44,499 nucleotides of DNA from Schinkia azotoformans LMG 9581. GTDB lineage: Bacteria; Bacillota; Bacilli; Bacillales; Bacillaceae_J. The notes under the pieces were generated by a model. It ran no database searches. It worked only from the letters and a program-made list of their open reading frames with translations, and had not been told where the DNA came from. Where the stretch lies: contig NZ_AJLR01000009.1 of the NCBI RefSeq assembly GCF_000307855.1, positions 1-44,499 of the forward strand, written 5' to 3'. The translations under genes and the position numbers were made by a program. Below are positions 14,781-22,247 of the stretch, in pieces. Every line of letters begins with the position of its first letter. Position 1 is the first letter of the stretch.

Positions 14781-15692
14781 TTATTTAGCCTCAGCTTTTT
14801 CAGTTTTTTCGTCTGATGGTGCTTTTTCATTTATAAAATCAAATATACCTTTTAAATCTTTATCTTTCACATCAATTTTTGCATTCTGCAGCTCTTTTTT
14901 AATTTTTTCTTGGACACCAGTAGGGTCTTGTTGAGCTTTTTCTTGGATAAGCTGTTTACGTATTTCGTCCTTCATTTCGTCAAATGGCTTTACTTCTTTT
15001 ATATCGGTCAGTTTAATGATGTGATATCCAAATTCAGATTTTACAAGGTCGCTTATTTCACCAACTTTAAGGGCATAAGCAGCCTCTTCAAAAGGCTTAG
15101 TCATAACACCTGTGCCAAAGTAACCTAAATCGCCACCATTTGCGGCAGAACCAGGGTCTTCTGAATATTCCTCAGCCAATTTTGCAAAGTCTTCACCAGC
15201 TTTGACCTTCTGCAGTACGTCTTTAGCTGTTTTTTCATCTTTAATTAAAATATGACTGGCTTTTAATTCAGGTTTCATTTCATCATACTTCTTTTTTAAT
15301 TCACTTTCCGGAATATCGATATAGGTTGAAAGGGCCTTGTCCTGAATTAACTGAAGACGAAGAGTGTCCTTAAAGGCATTCTCATCTTGAACTCCATTTG
15401 ATGCTAGGAACATCTGAAATTGAGCACCGTATTGCTCCTTTAGTTTGGCAAGCTCAGCATCAACTTCTTTGTCTGAAACAGGGTATTTATCTTCAAGAAC
15501 CTTAGTTAACACCATTTCGTATAGAACCATTTCTCCGTATTGGTCTTTTAGCTTTTGAAATAATTCATCTTCTGTAATGTTTCCGGCAGATGTTTCTACA
15601 ACTACGTTAGACTTGTTATCGTTATTTCCACTACATGCTGCTAGTCCCACGATAGTTGCTGCAGCCGTTATTGAAAGAATCCATTTTTTCAT
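14781..15692 (-). CDS. prsA: PrsA, extracytoplasmic foldase lipoprotein
   Basis: PrsA is a membrane-anchored peptidyl-prolyl isomerase that folds secreted proteins outside the membrane. The 303-residue product has a signal peptide ending in the lipobox GLAAC (C20). Helical chaperone arms flank a parvulin domain at about 138-228 (KASHILIKDEKTAKDVLQK ... DLGYFGTGVMTKPFEEAAY ... EFGYHIIKLTDI), and the C-terminus is Lys/Glu-rich (SDEKTEKAEAK). The length is close to B. subtilis PrsA (292). Hpr, encoded 1.5 kb away, represses secreted protease genes, so this locus groups secretion functions. The RBS GGAGTG lies upstream of the ATG. Confidence 0.96.
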   Translation of the reverse strand: MKKWILSITAAATIVGLAACSGNNDNKSNVVVETSAGNITEDELFQKLKDQYGEMVLYEMVLTKVLEDKYPVSDKEVDAELAKLKEQYGAQFQMFLASNGVQDENAFKDTLRLQLIQDKALSTYIDIPESELKKKYDEMKPELKASHILIKDEKTAKDVLQKVKAGEDFAKLAEEYSEDPGSAANGGDLGYFGTGVMTKPFEEAAYALKVGEISDLVKSEFGYHIIKLTDIKEVKPFDEMKDEIRKQLIQEKAQQDPTGVQEKIKKELQNAKIDVKDKDLKGIFDFINEKAPSDEKTEKAEAK

Positions 15693-15768
15693 CTTGCCAC
15701 TCCTATAAATTCAAAATTAAACACAAGAAATACTATACCATATTTTTCTTCTAGATTAAACAAATAAG

Positions 15769-15791
15769 GGCTTCCGCATAGTACGGAAGCC
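15769..15791 (-). terminator. Terminator of the 60-aa membrane protein gene
   Basis: GGCTTCCG (15769-15776) pairs with CGGAAGCC (15784-15791). It lies just past the stop of the minus-strand gene at 15797, with a moderate T run on the minus strand (CTTATTTG). Confidence 0.6.
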
Positions 15792-15796
15792 TTCAT

Positions 15797-15979
15797 TTAG
15801 ACAGCATAGAGAATTTCAATATATGTTGAAATAAGTAAAATAGTTATCAGTACATTTATTGTTCGAAAAAGCTGGGGTTGGCGATCCTCAGGAATCTCTT
15901 TTAGAAGACACATTAGGTTGGTCATGGAATTAATTGTGTATAGAAAGAAAACCGCAAATACAGTGAACAGGTACACCAT
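15797..15979 (-). CDS. Small two-helix membrane protein
   Basis: The 60-residue product consists of two hydrophobic helices, VYLFTVFAVFFLYTI and INVLITILLISTYIEILY, joined by a charged loop KEIPEDRQPQLFRT. AAAGGAGGAATC lies upstream, but about 12 bases from the ATG, somewhat far. I do not recognise a family. It lies between prsA and the DUF3267-like gene, where B. subtilis carries the small yhaK/yhaJ genes. The regular hydrophobic pattern, the RBS and a terminator support a real gene. Confidence 0.65.
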   Translation of the reverse strand: MVYLFTVFAVFFLYTINSMTNLMCLLKEIPEDRQPQLFRTINVLITILLISTYIEILYAV

Positions 15980-16158
15980 TTTCTCTGAGATTCCTCCTTT
16001 GCAAAAAAAATATGAAAGTTTAAGAGAATTTCATTTTCTATCGGGATAATAATAACAATACCAAAAAAATAAATAAAAAGATAGTTTGTATAAAAAAAAT
16101 AGACTGTCCTCATATTTTACCATGTCATTGGCAGACATACTTCGGACAGCCCTGTTTC

Positions 16159-16719
16159 TTAGTTGCTTTTATGATGAATTAATATATCAAATGAATACTT
16201 TGTATGCTCGACAATGCTTTTTTTAGGAGCTTTAATAAGAATCATCAAATAAATAATATCTGTTACGGACAAACCAATATTAATAGCTGCTCCAATCGAT
16301 ACATAATGCATGTATTGTGGATAAATAATGCTAAAAAAAAGTAATGGACATGTAATCAATAAAGTTGGAGCTAGGAAGGATACAATTTTTAAATTTCTTG
16401 TAAGAGAATGATTATATTCAATATTAAAAATCGGAAAAATCACTGATTTGAATGAAATTTTAATCTTTATCCTTTGGCCAGTGATCCATGCTGGAAGTGC
16501 ATGGCAGATTAAATGCATAGGAATGATTAAAATTAAACAAATTATAAATAAATATAAGTAATCGTCGTTAAGATGGATGCTTTCATATATAATACTTAAT
16601 GGAACATAAATCATAATAAAGGCAGCAAGCATAACAAGGAAGGAAACAACCATCAGGCGCTGATTTCCAAGATCACGAGATAGATTAATTGTTTTCCAAC
16701 AATTCATTGAATATAACAC
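16159..16719 (-). CDS. DUF3267-like membrane protein (YhaJ-type), incomplete zincin motif
   Basis: The 186-residue protein has about four membrane segments: LMVVSFLVMLAAFIMIYVPL, YLYLFIICLILIIPMHLICH, IVSFLAPTLLITCPLLFFSI and INIGLSVTDIIYLMILI. The general layout is that of DUF3267 putative membrane zincins, whose second helix normally ends in an HELxH-type metal site. Here the segment reads PMHLICHALPAW, so an H...H pair remains but the glutamate is not present at the expected place. Peptidase activity is therefore doubtful. A further conserved feature is the late SVTDIIYL, similar to the G..SG.D...L block of the family. Location corresponds roughly to yhaJ. Family assignment is from pattern only. 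Confidence 0.62.
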   Translation of the reverse strand: MLYSMNCWKTINLSRDLGNQRLMVVSFLVMLAAFIMIYVPLSIIYESIHLNDDYLYLFIICLILIIPMHLICHALPAWITGQRIKIKISFKSVIFPIFNIEYNHSLTRNLKIVSFLAPTLLITCPLLFFSIIYPQYMHYVSIGAAINIGLSVTDIIYLMILIKAPKKSIVEHTKYSFDILIHHKSN

Positions 16720-16855
16720 CTCTAGAAAGGATTTAACTACTCTGGCGGGTTGTTAGTCCCAAAGATTTCTCAATTACTGTATAATGATTTGAACTAAAAA
16801 TCAATACCTACTGTAAAAATAAATTTATTTACAAATGAAGGAAGAGAGTGGCAAA

Positions 16856-17212
16856 ATGGGAGAAATTGAGAAAAGGCTTAAAAAAATAGAATATCATCAA
16901 CAATTATTACTAGAAATGATCCAAACTCAAAGTTTCCCTGCCCATCGGCTGATCGTAAAAAATGATTTGTCAGAGGAGGAAGTAGAAGAAGTATTCCGGT
17001 TATGCGAGGAGCTCTCGCTTCAATTTGAACAACAAAAAGAGGAGGGGTTTGTTTATTTCAACCCGCTCCTCACACAGTTCATTAACTCATTAAATCATAA
17101 GTTAGATCCAGAAGAAACCATCCATGCTTTCCTTGGCCAGGAAATGTACGTTCCTTTAATGGAGATTTTAAAAAAGAGTTTAGCTATTGTTAAAAAGCAA
17201 ATTAAGAGTTAA
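16856..17212 (+). CDS. yhaI: YhaI-like protein (DUF1878)
   Basis: The 118-residue soluble helical protein starts with a coiled-coil-like helix ([22 protein letters not shown]) and contains [23 protein letters not shown] in two pieces around residue 70-90, typical of the DUF1878 family to which YhaI belongs. The start at 16856 follows GGAAGAGAG; the ATG at 16835 lies before that ribosome binding site and lacks its own. The stop overlaps the stop of hpr by 11 bases, tail to tail, so no intrinsic terminator fits between the two genes. Synteny with hpr and prsA supports the name. The biochemical function is unknown. Confidence 0.85.
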   Translation: MGEIEKRLKKIEYHQQLLLEMIQTQSFPAHRLIVKNDLSEEEVEEVFRLCEELSLQFEQQKEEGFVYFNPLLTQFINSLNHKLDPEETIHAFLGQEMYVPLMEILKKSLAIVKKQIKS

Positions 17213-17807
17213 CCGGCTCTTTCTTGCTTTCCTGGTTCTGATCTGCATGATCTTTTTTAATTAATCGATTATTCTCTTCAACAAATTCTCTGTTTAGATT
17301 TTTAAACGATGTTTCAAAGATTTGCATAAAATCGTCGCCATAGATGTTGCGGATAATACACATGAATTCTACCATTTCAGGGAATTTTCCGTAGAGTTCT
17401 CGAAGAGGCAGGGCAGCTCTAAAAGCATCATACGAACTAGGATCATAAGTTTCCATCGTATCTAACAGAATTTTTTCCCCAGCTTCTGTTAGCTCAACAT
17501 AGGTGTTTCTCTTATCATCCTCTTTTTTAGAAAATTTCAACATACCTCTCTCTTCTAACTTTTTCGAAAAATTAAAAGCTGTTGAGACATGCATTACTCC
17601 AAATTTGGCAATTTCTGAAATAGATGCCCCATTTAAATGGTAGGCGATCCAAAGGATATGGTGCTCATTGATGTTTAAGTCATAGGGTTTAATCCATTGC
17701 TGCCAATCCTTCTCAATGGATTTCCATAGCGCTTTACTAAGCTGGGCAATTTTTTGACTGAATAACATAGCTTCCATCATTGAATATTGATTGTTCTCGT
17801 GATTCAA
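17202..17807 (-). CDS. hpr: Hpr/ScoC MarR-family transition-state regulator
   Basis: Hpr (ScoC) represses protease and other stationary-phase genes in Bacillus. The 201-residue product has the MarR winged helix (about 30-125) with [36 protein letters not shown] and the wing [18 protein letters not shown]. It also has the long C-terminal helical region characteristic of Hpr rather than of short MarR proteins. Length agrees with B. subtilis Hpr (203). The last 20 residues are charged and low in complexity ([15 protein letters not shown]). The 3' end overlaps yhaI. A 12-bp inverted repeat lies in the gap to yhaH, about 95 bases upstream of its start. Confidence 0.93.
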   Translation of the reverse strand: MNHENNQYSMMEAMLFSQKIAQLSKALWKSIEKDWQQWIKPYDLNINEHHILWIAYHLNGASISEIAKFGVMHVSTAFNFSKKLEERGMLKFSKKEDDKRNTYVELTEAGEKILLDTMETYDPSSYDAFRAALPLRELYGKFPEMVEFMCIIRNIYGDDFMQIFETSFKNLNREFVEENNRLIKKDHADQNQESKKEPVNS

Positions 17808-17902
17808 ATTCTCACCAACTTTCTTTAAATGATTATTCTAGAAATCTAATATTATTATTCTTCTATTATGCCAAGAATTAAAAAAAAGATAAAGAGGATT
17901 TT

Positions 17903-17948
17903 TTGCCTAAATTCAGAAAATTGATTAAACTTTTTGGAATTTAGGCAA
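17903..17948. promoter_or_regulatory. 12-bp perfect inverted repeat between yhaH and hpr
   Basis: TTGCCTAAATTC (17903-17914) is the exact reverse complement of GAATTTAGGCAA (17937-17948), separated by 22 bases. There is no proper T run on either 3' side, so it is not a standard terminator. It could be a weak terminator of yhaH or an operator upstream of hpr. Confidence 0.4.
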
Positions 17949-17962
17949 TAAAATGAAAAAAA

Positions 17963-18319
17963 TTAAGCTTTTGTTACCTTTTCCAGTTGTTGAATCGATT
18001 CTTCAATGCTCTTTAGTTCGTCGATAATTTTATTTGTATTGGGTTCAATTTCTTTTTTCCAGGTATCAACGGATGTTTTTAAATCTTTAGAGAAATCTTT
18101 TAAAATAATGGCGCCTTCTTTTGATGTTTCTACAACTTGGTTTTTTAATTGGATTGTTTCAGTTTTTAGTGTACTTAATGTTTCTTTTACTTTCTTGCTG
18201 TTTGCACTTAAAGTATCCTTTAGGTCTTGGCTGTATTTAGGTGATGCAAGAAGGGCGATGGCAGCACCGGAAAAACCGCCAATAATCAGCCCGAGGAACA
18301 ATGATTTTCGATTACTCAT
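17963..18319 (-). CDS. yhaH: YhaH, YtxH-domain protein
   Basis: The 118-residue product has a short N-terminal membrane segment (SLFLGLIIGGFSGAAIALLASP) and then a long amphipathic, coiled-coil-like region rich in Lys, Thr and Glu (KDTLSANSKKVKETLSTLK ... SIEESIQQLEKVTKA). This is the YtxH-domain pattern of small stress-associated membrane-tethered proteins. The ATG at 18319 is chosen because GAGGAG lies about 9 bases upstream; the longer reading from 18328 begins inside the spacer. Length equals B. subtilis YhaH, and it keeps the position between hpr and trpP. Confidence 0.88.
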   Translation of the reverse strand: MSNRKSLFLGLIIGGFSGAAIALLASPKYSQDLKDTLSANSKKVKETLSTLKTETIQLKNQVVETSKEGAIILKDFSKDLKTSVDTWKKEIEPNTNKIIDELKSIEESIQQLEKVTKA

Positions 18320-18457
18320 AGTTACCAACTCCTCTGTGATATTATTTTCTTATACTATAATCCATAAAAATTCATACTTATAGTATAACGAAAAAATTTT
18401 TTAATGTAAAAAAGTGTTAGCAAAAAGTATATAACAATAATTTTTAATAATATACAA

Positions 18458-18501
18458 AAAAAGTGTCTTGTACCATATTCTATCGATACAAGACACTTTT
18501 T
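18458..18501 (-). terminator. Strong terminator of trpP
   Basis: AAAAAGTGTCTTGTA (18458-18472) pairs perfectly with TACAAGACACTTTTT (18487-18501), a 15-bp stem with a T run on the minus strand just past the trpP stop. Confidence 0.85.
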
Positions 18502-18503
18502 GA

Positions 18504-19046
18504 TTAGCCTTTCATACTGTTAGATTGTGGTACAGCGATTTTAGAACGTTTTAGAATTGCTGATACAATTGGATAAATGATAACCATTGCAACTGTATTA
18601 ACAGCTGTAGCTGGTAGTACTACCGCAGTAAATAAAGCTGCGAAAGAGGCACCGCCAGGTAATCCAAAAAGAATGGCTGCTGAACCAAGAAAAACAGAGC
18701 CGCTAATAATTGTGCCAATTGCAGTTAATACGGCTATTGCTACGATAGATTGATTGAACTTTCTTACAGTAAGAAATAGCACAAAGAATAAAAATGCAGT
18801 AATTGGTTTATCAATCATGTTAGCAACTTGGCCGCCAGGGAAGCCCGTTGTTAGCGCTGAAACAATTCCTGTTGCAATTGCTAAAATAAAAATATTTTTC
18901 TTTTCCGGAAAAAGGATGATGCCTAAAAACATCATCGTTAATAGCATATCAGGCTTCATTCCGAAAAAGATTGGCGGTACAATGGCGTGTAAAACTGCAC
19001 CAATCCCAACTAACATTGCCAATGACACAAGTACTTTCGTATTCAT
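18504..19046 (-). CDS. trpP: TrpP tryptophan transporter
   Basis: The 180-residue protein is an integral membrane protein with about five helices. Typical blocks are VLHAIVPPIFFGMKPDMLL, TGIVSALTTGFPGGQVANMIDK (in two parts, about 62-83) and VLPATAVNTVAMVIIYPIV. These match TrpP (YhaG) of B. subtilis, the TRAP-regulated tryptophan permease of 172 residues. The start has GAGGAGAG upstream, and that ribosome binding site lies inside a five-triplet TRAP-type site (19049-19071), so translation is expected to fall when tryptophan is plentiful. A strong terminator follows the gene. Confidence 0.92.
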   Translation of the reverse strand: MNTKVLVSLAMLVGIGAVLHAIVPPIFFGMKPDMLLTMMFLGIILFPEKKNIFILAIATGIVSALTTGFPGGQVANMIDKPITAFLFFVLFLTVRKFNQSIVAIAVLTAIGTIISGSVFLGSAAILFGLPGGASFAALFTAVVLPATAVNTVAMVIIYPIVSAILKRSKIAVPQSNSMKG

Positions 19047-19048
19047 TT

Positions 19049-19071
19049 CTCATCTCTCCTCATCTAAACTA
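19049..19071 (-). promoter_or_regulatory. TRAP-binding site overlapping the trpP ribosome binding site
   Basis: On the minus strand the leader reads TAGTT TAGAT GAGGA GAGAT GAG, that is five (T/G)AG triplets (CTA/CTC on the plus strand at 19069, 19064, 19059, 19054, 19049), each separated by exactly two bases. This is the spacing TRAP uses. The third and fourth triplets form the ribosome binding site GAGGAGAG and the last is two bases from the ATG, so bound TRAP would block ribosome access. Translational control of trpP by TRAP is established in B. subtilis; here it is inferred from the repeat pattern. No trpP-like second site was seen elsewhere in the window. Confidence 0.8.
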
Positions 19072-19164
19072 TACATTTTTACTTTCCAATAGTGTCCTCG
19101 TGACCTATTGCAAAAGTTAATTATATCTATTTTACCAAATATTTTGATTTAATTAAAGTGGAAA

Positions 19165-20247
19165 TTAATGTTTTTCTTTAAATGAAATCATGTATTCGCG
19201 TAGCGCTTCACAAGTCTCAACTGGTACAGCGTTGTAAATAGATGCACGGCAACCACCAATTGAACGGTGACCATTAAGACCAACAAAACCAGCCTCTTTA
19301 GCACCAGCTAAAAACTCTTTAGAAAGCTCATCAGATGGAAGTGTAAATGTAACGTTCATGTTCGAACGGCTTCCTGGCAGTGCGTGTGCTGAATAGAACC
19401 CTTCACTTTCATCAATTACGTTGTATAAAATAGAAGCTTTCTGCTCGTTAATTTGTTGGATTTTTTGCACCCCACCAAGCTCTTTTGCCCAATTTAATAC
19501 TAGAGAAAGCATGTATATCCCGAAAGTCGGCGGTGTATTATAAAGTGAATTATTTTCAGTATGTGTACGGTAATCAAGCATTGTTGGAAGGTTTTCAGGG
19601 ATTCTAGAAAGTAAATCCTTTTTAAGGATGACAACTGTTACACCTGAAGGACCAAGATTTTTTTGGGCACCTGCATAAATTAATGAAAACTTGTTCACAT
19701 CAAAAGTGCGGCTTAAGATATCACTGGACATATCGGCAATTAAATCAACATTGTCAAGCGTTGGGAAGTCTGCCCATTGGGTTCCGTAAATTGTATTATT
19801 GGAAGTGATGTGTAAATAAGCTGGATTTTCGCTTAGCTTGATTTCATCAAAGCTTGGGATTGACTTGTATTTAGACTCTTTTGTAGAGGCCGCAATATGC
19901 GTCTGACCTACTTTTTTCGCTTCTTTTAAAGCTTTATCCGACCAAGCACCTGTTAAAACATAGTTTGCAACCTGACCTTCAGCTAAGAAATTCATAGGGA
20001 CCATTGAGAATTGCAAGCTAGCCCCACCTTGTAAAAAGAGCACATCATAGTTTTCCGGGATGTTTAATAGCTCTCTTAGTAAACTTTGTGCTTCTTCATG
20101 TACTGCGTCATATTCTTTGCTGCGATGGCTAAGTTCCATTAGTGACATTCCTGAACCTTTAAAATCAACTAATTCAGCTTGTGCTTTTTGAAGCACCTCT
20201 AGTGGTAATGCAGATGGACCAGCGTTAAAGTTATAAGCGCGTTTCAA
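19165..20247 (-). CDS. serC: Phosphoserine aminotransferase
   Basis: SerC converts 3-phosphohydroxypyruvate to phosphoserine in serine synthesis, using PLP. The 360-residue product starts at TTG (20247) nine bases after GGAGG, giving MKRAYNFNAGPSALPLEVL, the exact family N-terminus. The longer frame to 20280 has no ribosome binding site. Motifs in order: NAGPSALP (8-15), GGASLQFSMVPMN (about 75-87), DMSSDILSR, and YAGAQKNLGPSG with the PLP lysine near residue 197. The C-terminal NGHRSIGGCRASIYNAV is the substrate-binding block. Located as in B. subtilis between trpP/yhaH and hit, on the same strand as hit. Confidence 0.97.
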   Translation of the reverse strand: MKRAYNFNAGPSALPLEVLQKAQAELVDFKGSGMSLMELSHRSKEYDAVHEEAQSLLRELLNIPENYDVLFLQGGASLQFSMVPMNFLAEGQVANYVLTGAWSDKALKEAKKVGQTHIAASTKESKYKSIPSFDEIKLSENPAYLHITSNNTIYGTQWADFPTLDNVDLIADMSSDILSRTFDVNKFSLIYAGAQKNLGPSGVTVVILKKDLLSRIPENLPTMLDYRTHTENNSLYNTPPTFGIYMLSLVLNWAKELGGVQKIQQINEQKASILYNVIDESEGFYSAHALPGSRSNMNVTFTLPSDELSKEFLAGAKEAGFVGLNGHRSIGGCRASIYNAVPVETCEALREYMISFKEKH

Positions 20248-20334
20248 TGTAAAAATCCTCCTTGATAAATAATTTCTCATTTTTTTAATACTACTATCGT
20301 ATCACGTTTTCACGATTCGGAATATTTATTTTTA

Positions 20335-20370
20335 TAAAAAAATATGGTGAGCTTGTCGAACACCATATGA
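20335..20370 (-). terminator. Terminator of hit
   Basis: ATATGGTG (20342-20349) pairs with CACCATAT (20361-20368). On the minus strand it is followed by a run of seven or more T residues. Confidence 0.75.
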
Positions 20371-20390
20371 TTATGTAGTATACGATTGCA

Positions 20391-20813
20391 TTAAACGATG
20401 CCATTTGAAATTTTTAATGCTAATTTTTTTAAATCGTCTCCAGTATATTCACTTTGATGCGACTTCCAAACACCACCATATCCATCACCTTTTCCGTAGC
20501 GAGGGATCAAGTGTAAGTGGAGGTGAAATACTTCCTGCCCAGCTTTTTCCCCGGAATTACAAACAAGGTTAAGGTTCTCGATATTTAATTGATTTTTCAT
20601 CGCATTTGTAATTTTGGGTACTACTGAGAACAATTTTTCCGCTGTTTCTTTGGGGAGATCAAATAAATTTTTGTTATGCTTTTTAGGTATTAACAGCGTA
20701 TGGCCTTCTGTTATTTGGGAAATATCTAAAAATGCTAATACATTTTCATCTTCATATACTTTTGAAGAAGGAATTTCTCCATTCACTATTTTACAAAAAA
20801 TGCAATCCGACAT
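20391..20813 (-). CDS. hit: HIT-family nucleotide-binding protein
   Basis: The 140-residue product begins with C4-IF-C7 (DCIFCKIVNGEIPS), which with later histidines forms the zinc site of many HIT proteins. It ends its core with the histidine triad HLHLHLIPRYGKGDG, whose central His is the nucleophile for nucleotidyl phosphoramidate-type hydrolysis. The start is placed at 20813, ten bases after AAAGG; extension to 20831 adds only the translated leader. The physiological substrate is unknown. The gene is a divergent neighbour of ecsA, as in B. subtilis, but here the gap between them is about 700 bases and full of repeats. Confidence 0.93.
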   Translation of the reverse strand: MSDCIFCKIVNGEIPSSKVYEDENVLAFLDISQITEGHTLLIPKKHNKNLFDLPKETAEKLFSVVPKITNAMKNQLNIENLNLVCNSGEKAGQEVFHLHLHLIPRYGKGDGYGGVWKSHQSEYTGDDLKKLALKISNGIV

Positions 20814-20869
20814 GTAAAACCAACCTTTCAACGAAAATTTTTCCTAATTTTTATTATACAGAATTTCAT

Positions 20870-21031
20870 AACTTTATTCAGCAAATGCGGCTGAATAAAG
20901 TTAAGCCTCCGGCGAATGCCTCAGATTTTCAAAGGTAGTTTTTCGAGCAAGCTCGAAAAAATCTGGGCGCAAATATACCAAGGCGTATTTGATAAAAAAA
21001 AGACAAGGTGTCCGAAGTCACCCTGTCTTTT
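20870..21031. repeat. Hairpin-rich element between hit and ecsA
   Basis: Four hairpins occur in 160 bases. AACTTTATTCAGC (20870-20882) pairs perfectly with GCTGAATAAAGTT (20890-20902). TTTTTCGAGC/GCTCGAAAAA (20939-20960) is perfect with a two-base loop and is itself flanked by CAGATT/AATCTG. CAAATA/TATTTG brackets ACCAAGGCG. AAAAGACAAGGTG (from 20998) pairs with CACCCTGTCTTTT (21019-21031) with one mismatch and a T run on the minus strand, a terminator shape. No open frame is present. A second TTTATTCAGC occurs at 21227-21236. It looks like a degenerate dispersed element, but no second full copy is in the window. Confidence 0.5.
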
Positions 21032-21070
21032 GAAGAGGTTTGGGAGTAATGCTTTTCGCTTCTAAAACTG

Positions 21071-21276
21071 TAAGTTGTCTTTCACAGACACCCCATTTTC
21101 TAAAGAATAGTATCTCTAAATCAGTAAATTGCCGATCGTAGACACCCCATTTTTTTAGGAATAGGAATAGTATCTAAATCAGATTTATGCCGATCGTCGA
21201 CACCTCATTTTCAAATGGATTCAAGTTTTATTCAGCATTTAAAGCTAATAAGTTGTCTTTCACAGACACCCCATTT
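21071..21276. repeat. Degenerate tandem repeats with GACACCCCATTT core
   Basis: Four copies of a (T)GTC....GACACCCCATTT core start their GACACC at 21087, 21141, 21199 and 21265. Copies 1 and 4 are identical over 28 bases (21071-21098 and 21249-21276) and contain a small TGTCT/AGACA hairpin. Copies 2 and 3 share GCCGATCGT.GACACC. The spacers between copies 1-2 and 2-3 are also related (GAATAGTATCT.TAAATCAG), so the true unit is about 54-58 bp. This is a tandem array, not a CRISPR. No gene lies within it; the remaining 21277-21509 holds a GATAAC-CA-GTTATC palindrome (about 21387) and the ecsA leader. Confidence 0.7.
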
Positions 21277-21509
21277 CGGACTAAAATGACGTTACTAAAT
21301 CATCTTGATTGTTCATCGCCATCATCTCCCATATATGGTTGATTGCTGCTACTAACTTGATTAACTCCCCTCTTCGTTTATTATGATAACCAGTTATCGA
21401 AAAGCTATACATTCGTATTTATAAAAAAAGTTGTCGATGGCTAGAAGTGTCTTGTCGAAGAAAAATTTGTTAAAATTATAATAACTTAAGGAAAGAAAGG
21501 ATAAAAACA

Positions 21510-22247
21510 ATGTCAAAATTACTTGAAGTTATTGACTTGACAGGCGGATATACGAAAAACCCCGTCATTCATAATGTAACGTTTGAAGTAAAAGCAGGGG
21601 AAATTGTCGCCTTAATTGGATTAAACGGCGCAGGTAAAAGTACAACCATTAAACATATTATTGGCCTGATGGAACCAAAAAGTGGTTCGGTTGCTATTAA
21701 TGGCTCGACATTTAAACAAAATCGAGATGGCTATCGCAAACAATTTACATATATTCCAGAAACCCCCATTCTATATGATGAATTAACATTGTATGAACAT
21801 TTAGAGTTGACGGCAATGGCTTATGGACTTGGGAAAAGTGAATTTGAAGAAAGACTAACGCCGCTCTTAAAGGAATTTCGGATGGAGAAAAGGTTAAAAT
21901 GGTTTCCGGTTCATTTTTCGAAAGGAATGCGTCAAAAGGTAATGATTATGTGTGCATTTTTAATTCATCCAAGTCTTTATATTGTTGATGAACCTTTTGT
22001 CGGCCTCGATCCGGTAGGAATTCAATCATTCCTCGATATGATGGAAAAATCTAAGGAAAATGGTGCCGGCATTTTAATGTCAACCCATATCTTATCAACA
22101 GCAGAAAAATATTGTGATCGTTTTGTAATCCTCCATGACGGAAAGGTAAGAGTCCAAGGTACTATGAGTGAGTTGAGAGAGCAATTTAAGATGAAAGATG
22201 CTTCATTAGATGATCTGTATCTTCAATTAACGAGGGAAGATTCATGA
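21510..22247 (+). CDS. ecsA: EcsA, ABC transporter ATP-binding protein
   Basis: EcsA with EcsB forms an ABC transporter whose loss in B. subtilis affects secretion, competence and the activity of the intramembrane protease RasP. The 245-residue ATPase has Walker A GLNGAGKST (37-45), a Q-loop near YIPETP (81-86), a divergent signature FSKGMRQ (136-142) in place of LSGGQ, and Walker B LYIVDEP (156-162), then D-loop GLDP and the switch H in MSTHILS. AAGGAAAGAAAGG precedes the start. It overlaps ecsB by four bases (ATGA). A promoter-like TTGTCG...TATAAT pair lies at 21452-21482 but with a 19-base spacer. Confidence 0.95.
   Translation: MSKLLEVIDLTGGYTKNPVIHNVTFEVKAGEIVALIGLNGAGKSTTIKHIIGLMEPKSGSVAINGSTFKQNRDGYRKQFTYIPETPILYDELTLYEHLELTAMAYGLGKSEFEERLTPLLKEFRMEKRLKWFPVHFSKGMRQKVMIMCAFLIHPSLYIVDEPFVGLDPVGIQSFLDMMEKSKENGAGILMSTHILSTAEKYCDRFVILHDGKVRVQGTMSELREQFKMKDASLDDLYLQLTREDS

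Noticed and set aside
15922-16113. Hydrophobic minus-strand frame overlapping the 60-aa gene
   Set aside because: It is in another frame of an AT-rich gap, is Phe/Tyr-rich as expected by chance, and overlaps the better supported gene.
20248-20280. Longer SerC N-terminus
   Set aside because: The extension has no ribosome binding site upstream, whereas GGAGG lies nine bases before the TTG that gives the exact family N-terminus.
21071-21276. Possible CRISPR array (regularly spaced repeats)
   Set aside because: Repeats differ from each other, the spacers are related to each other and no cas genes are near.
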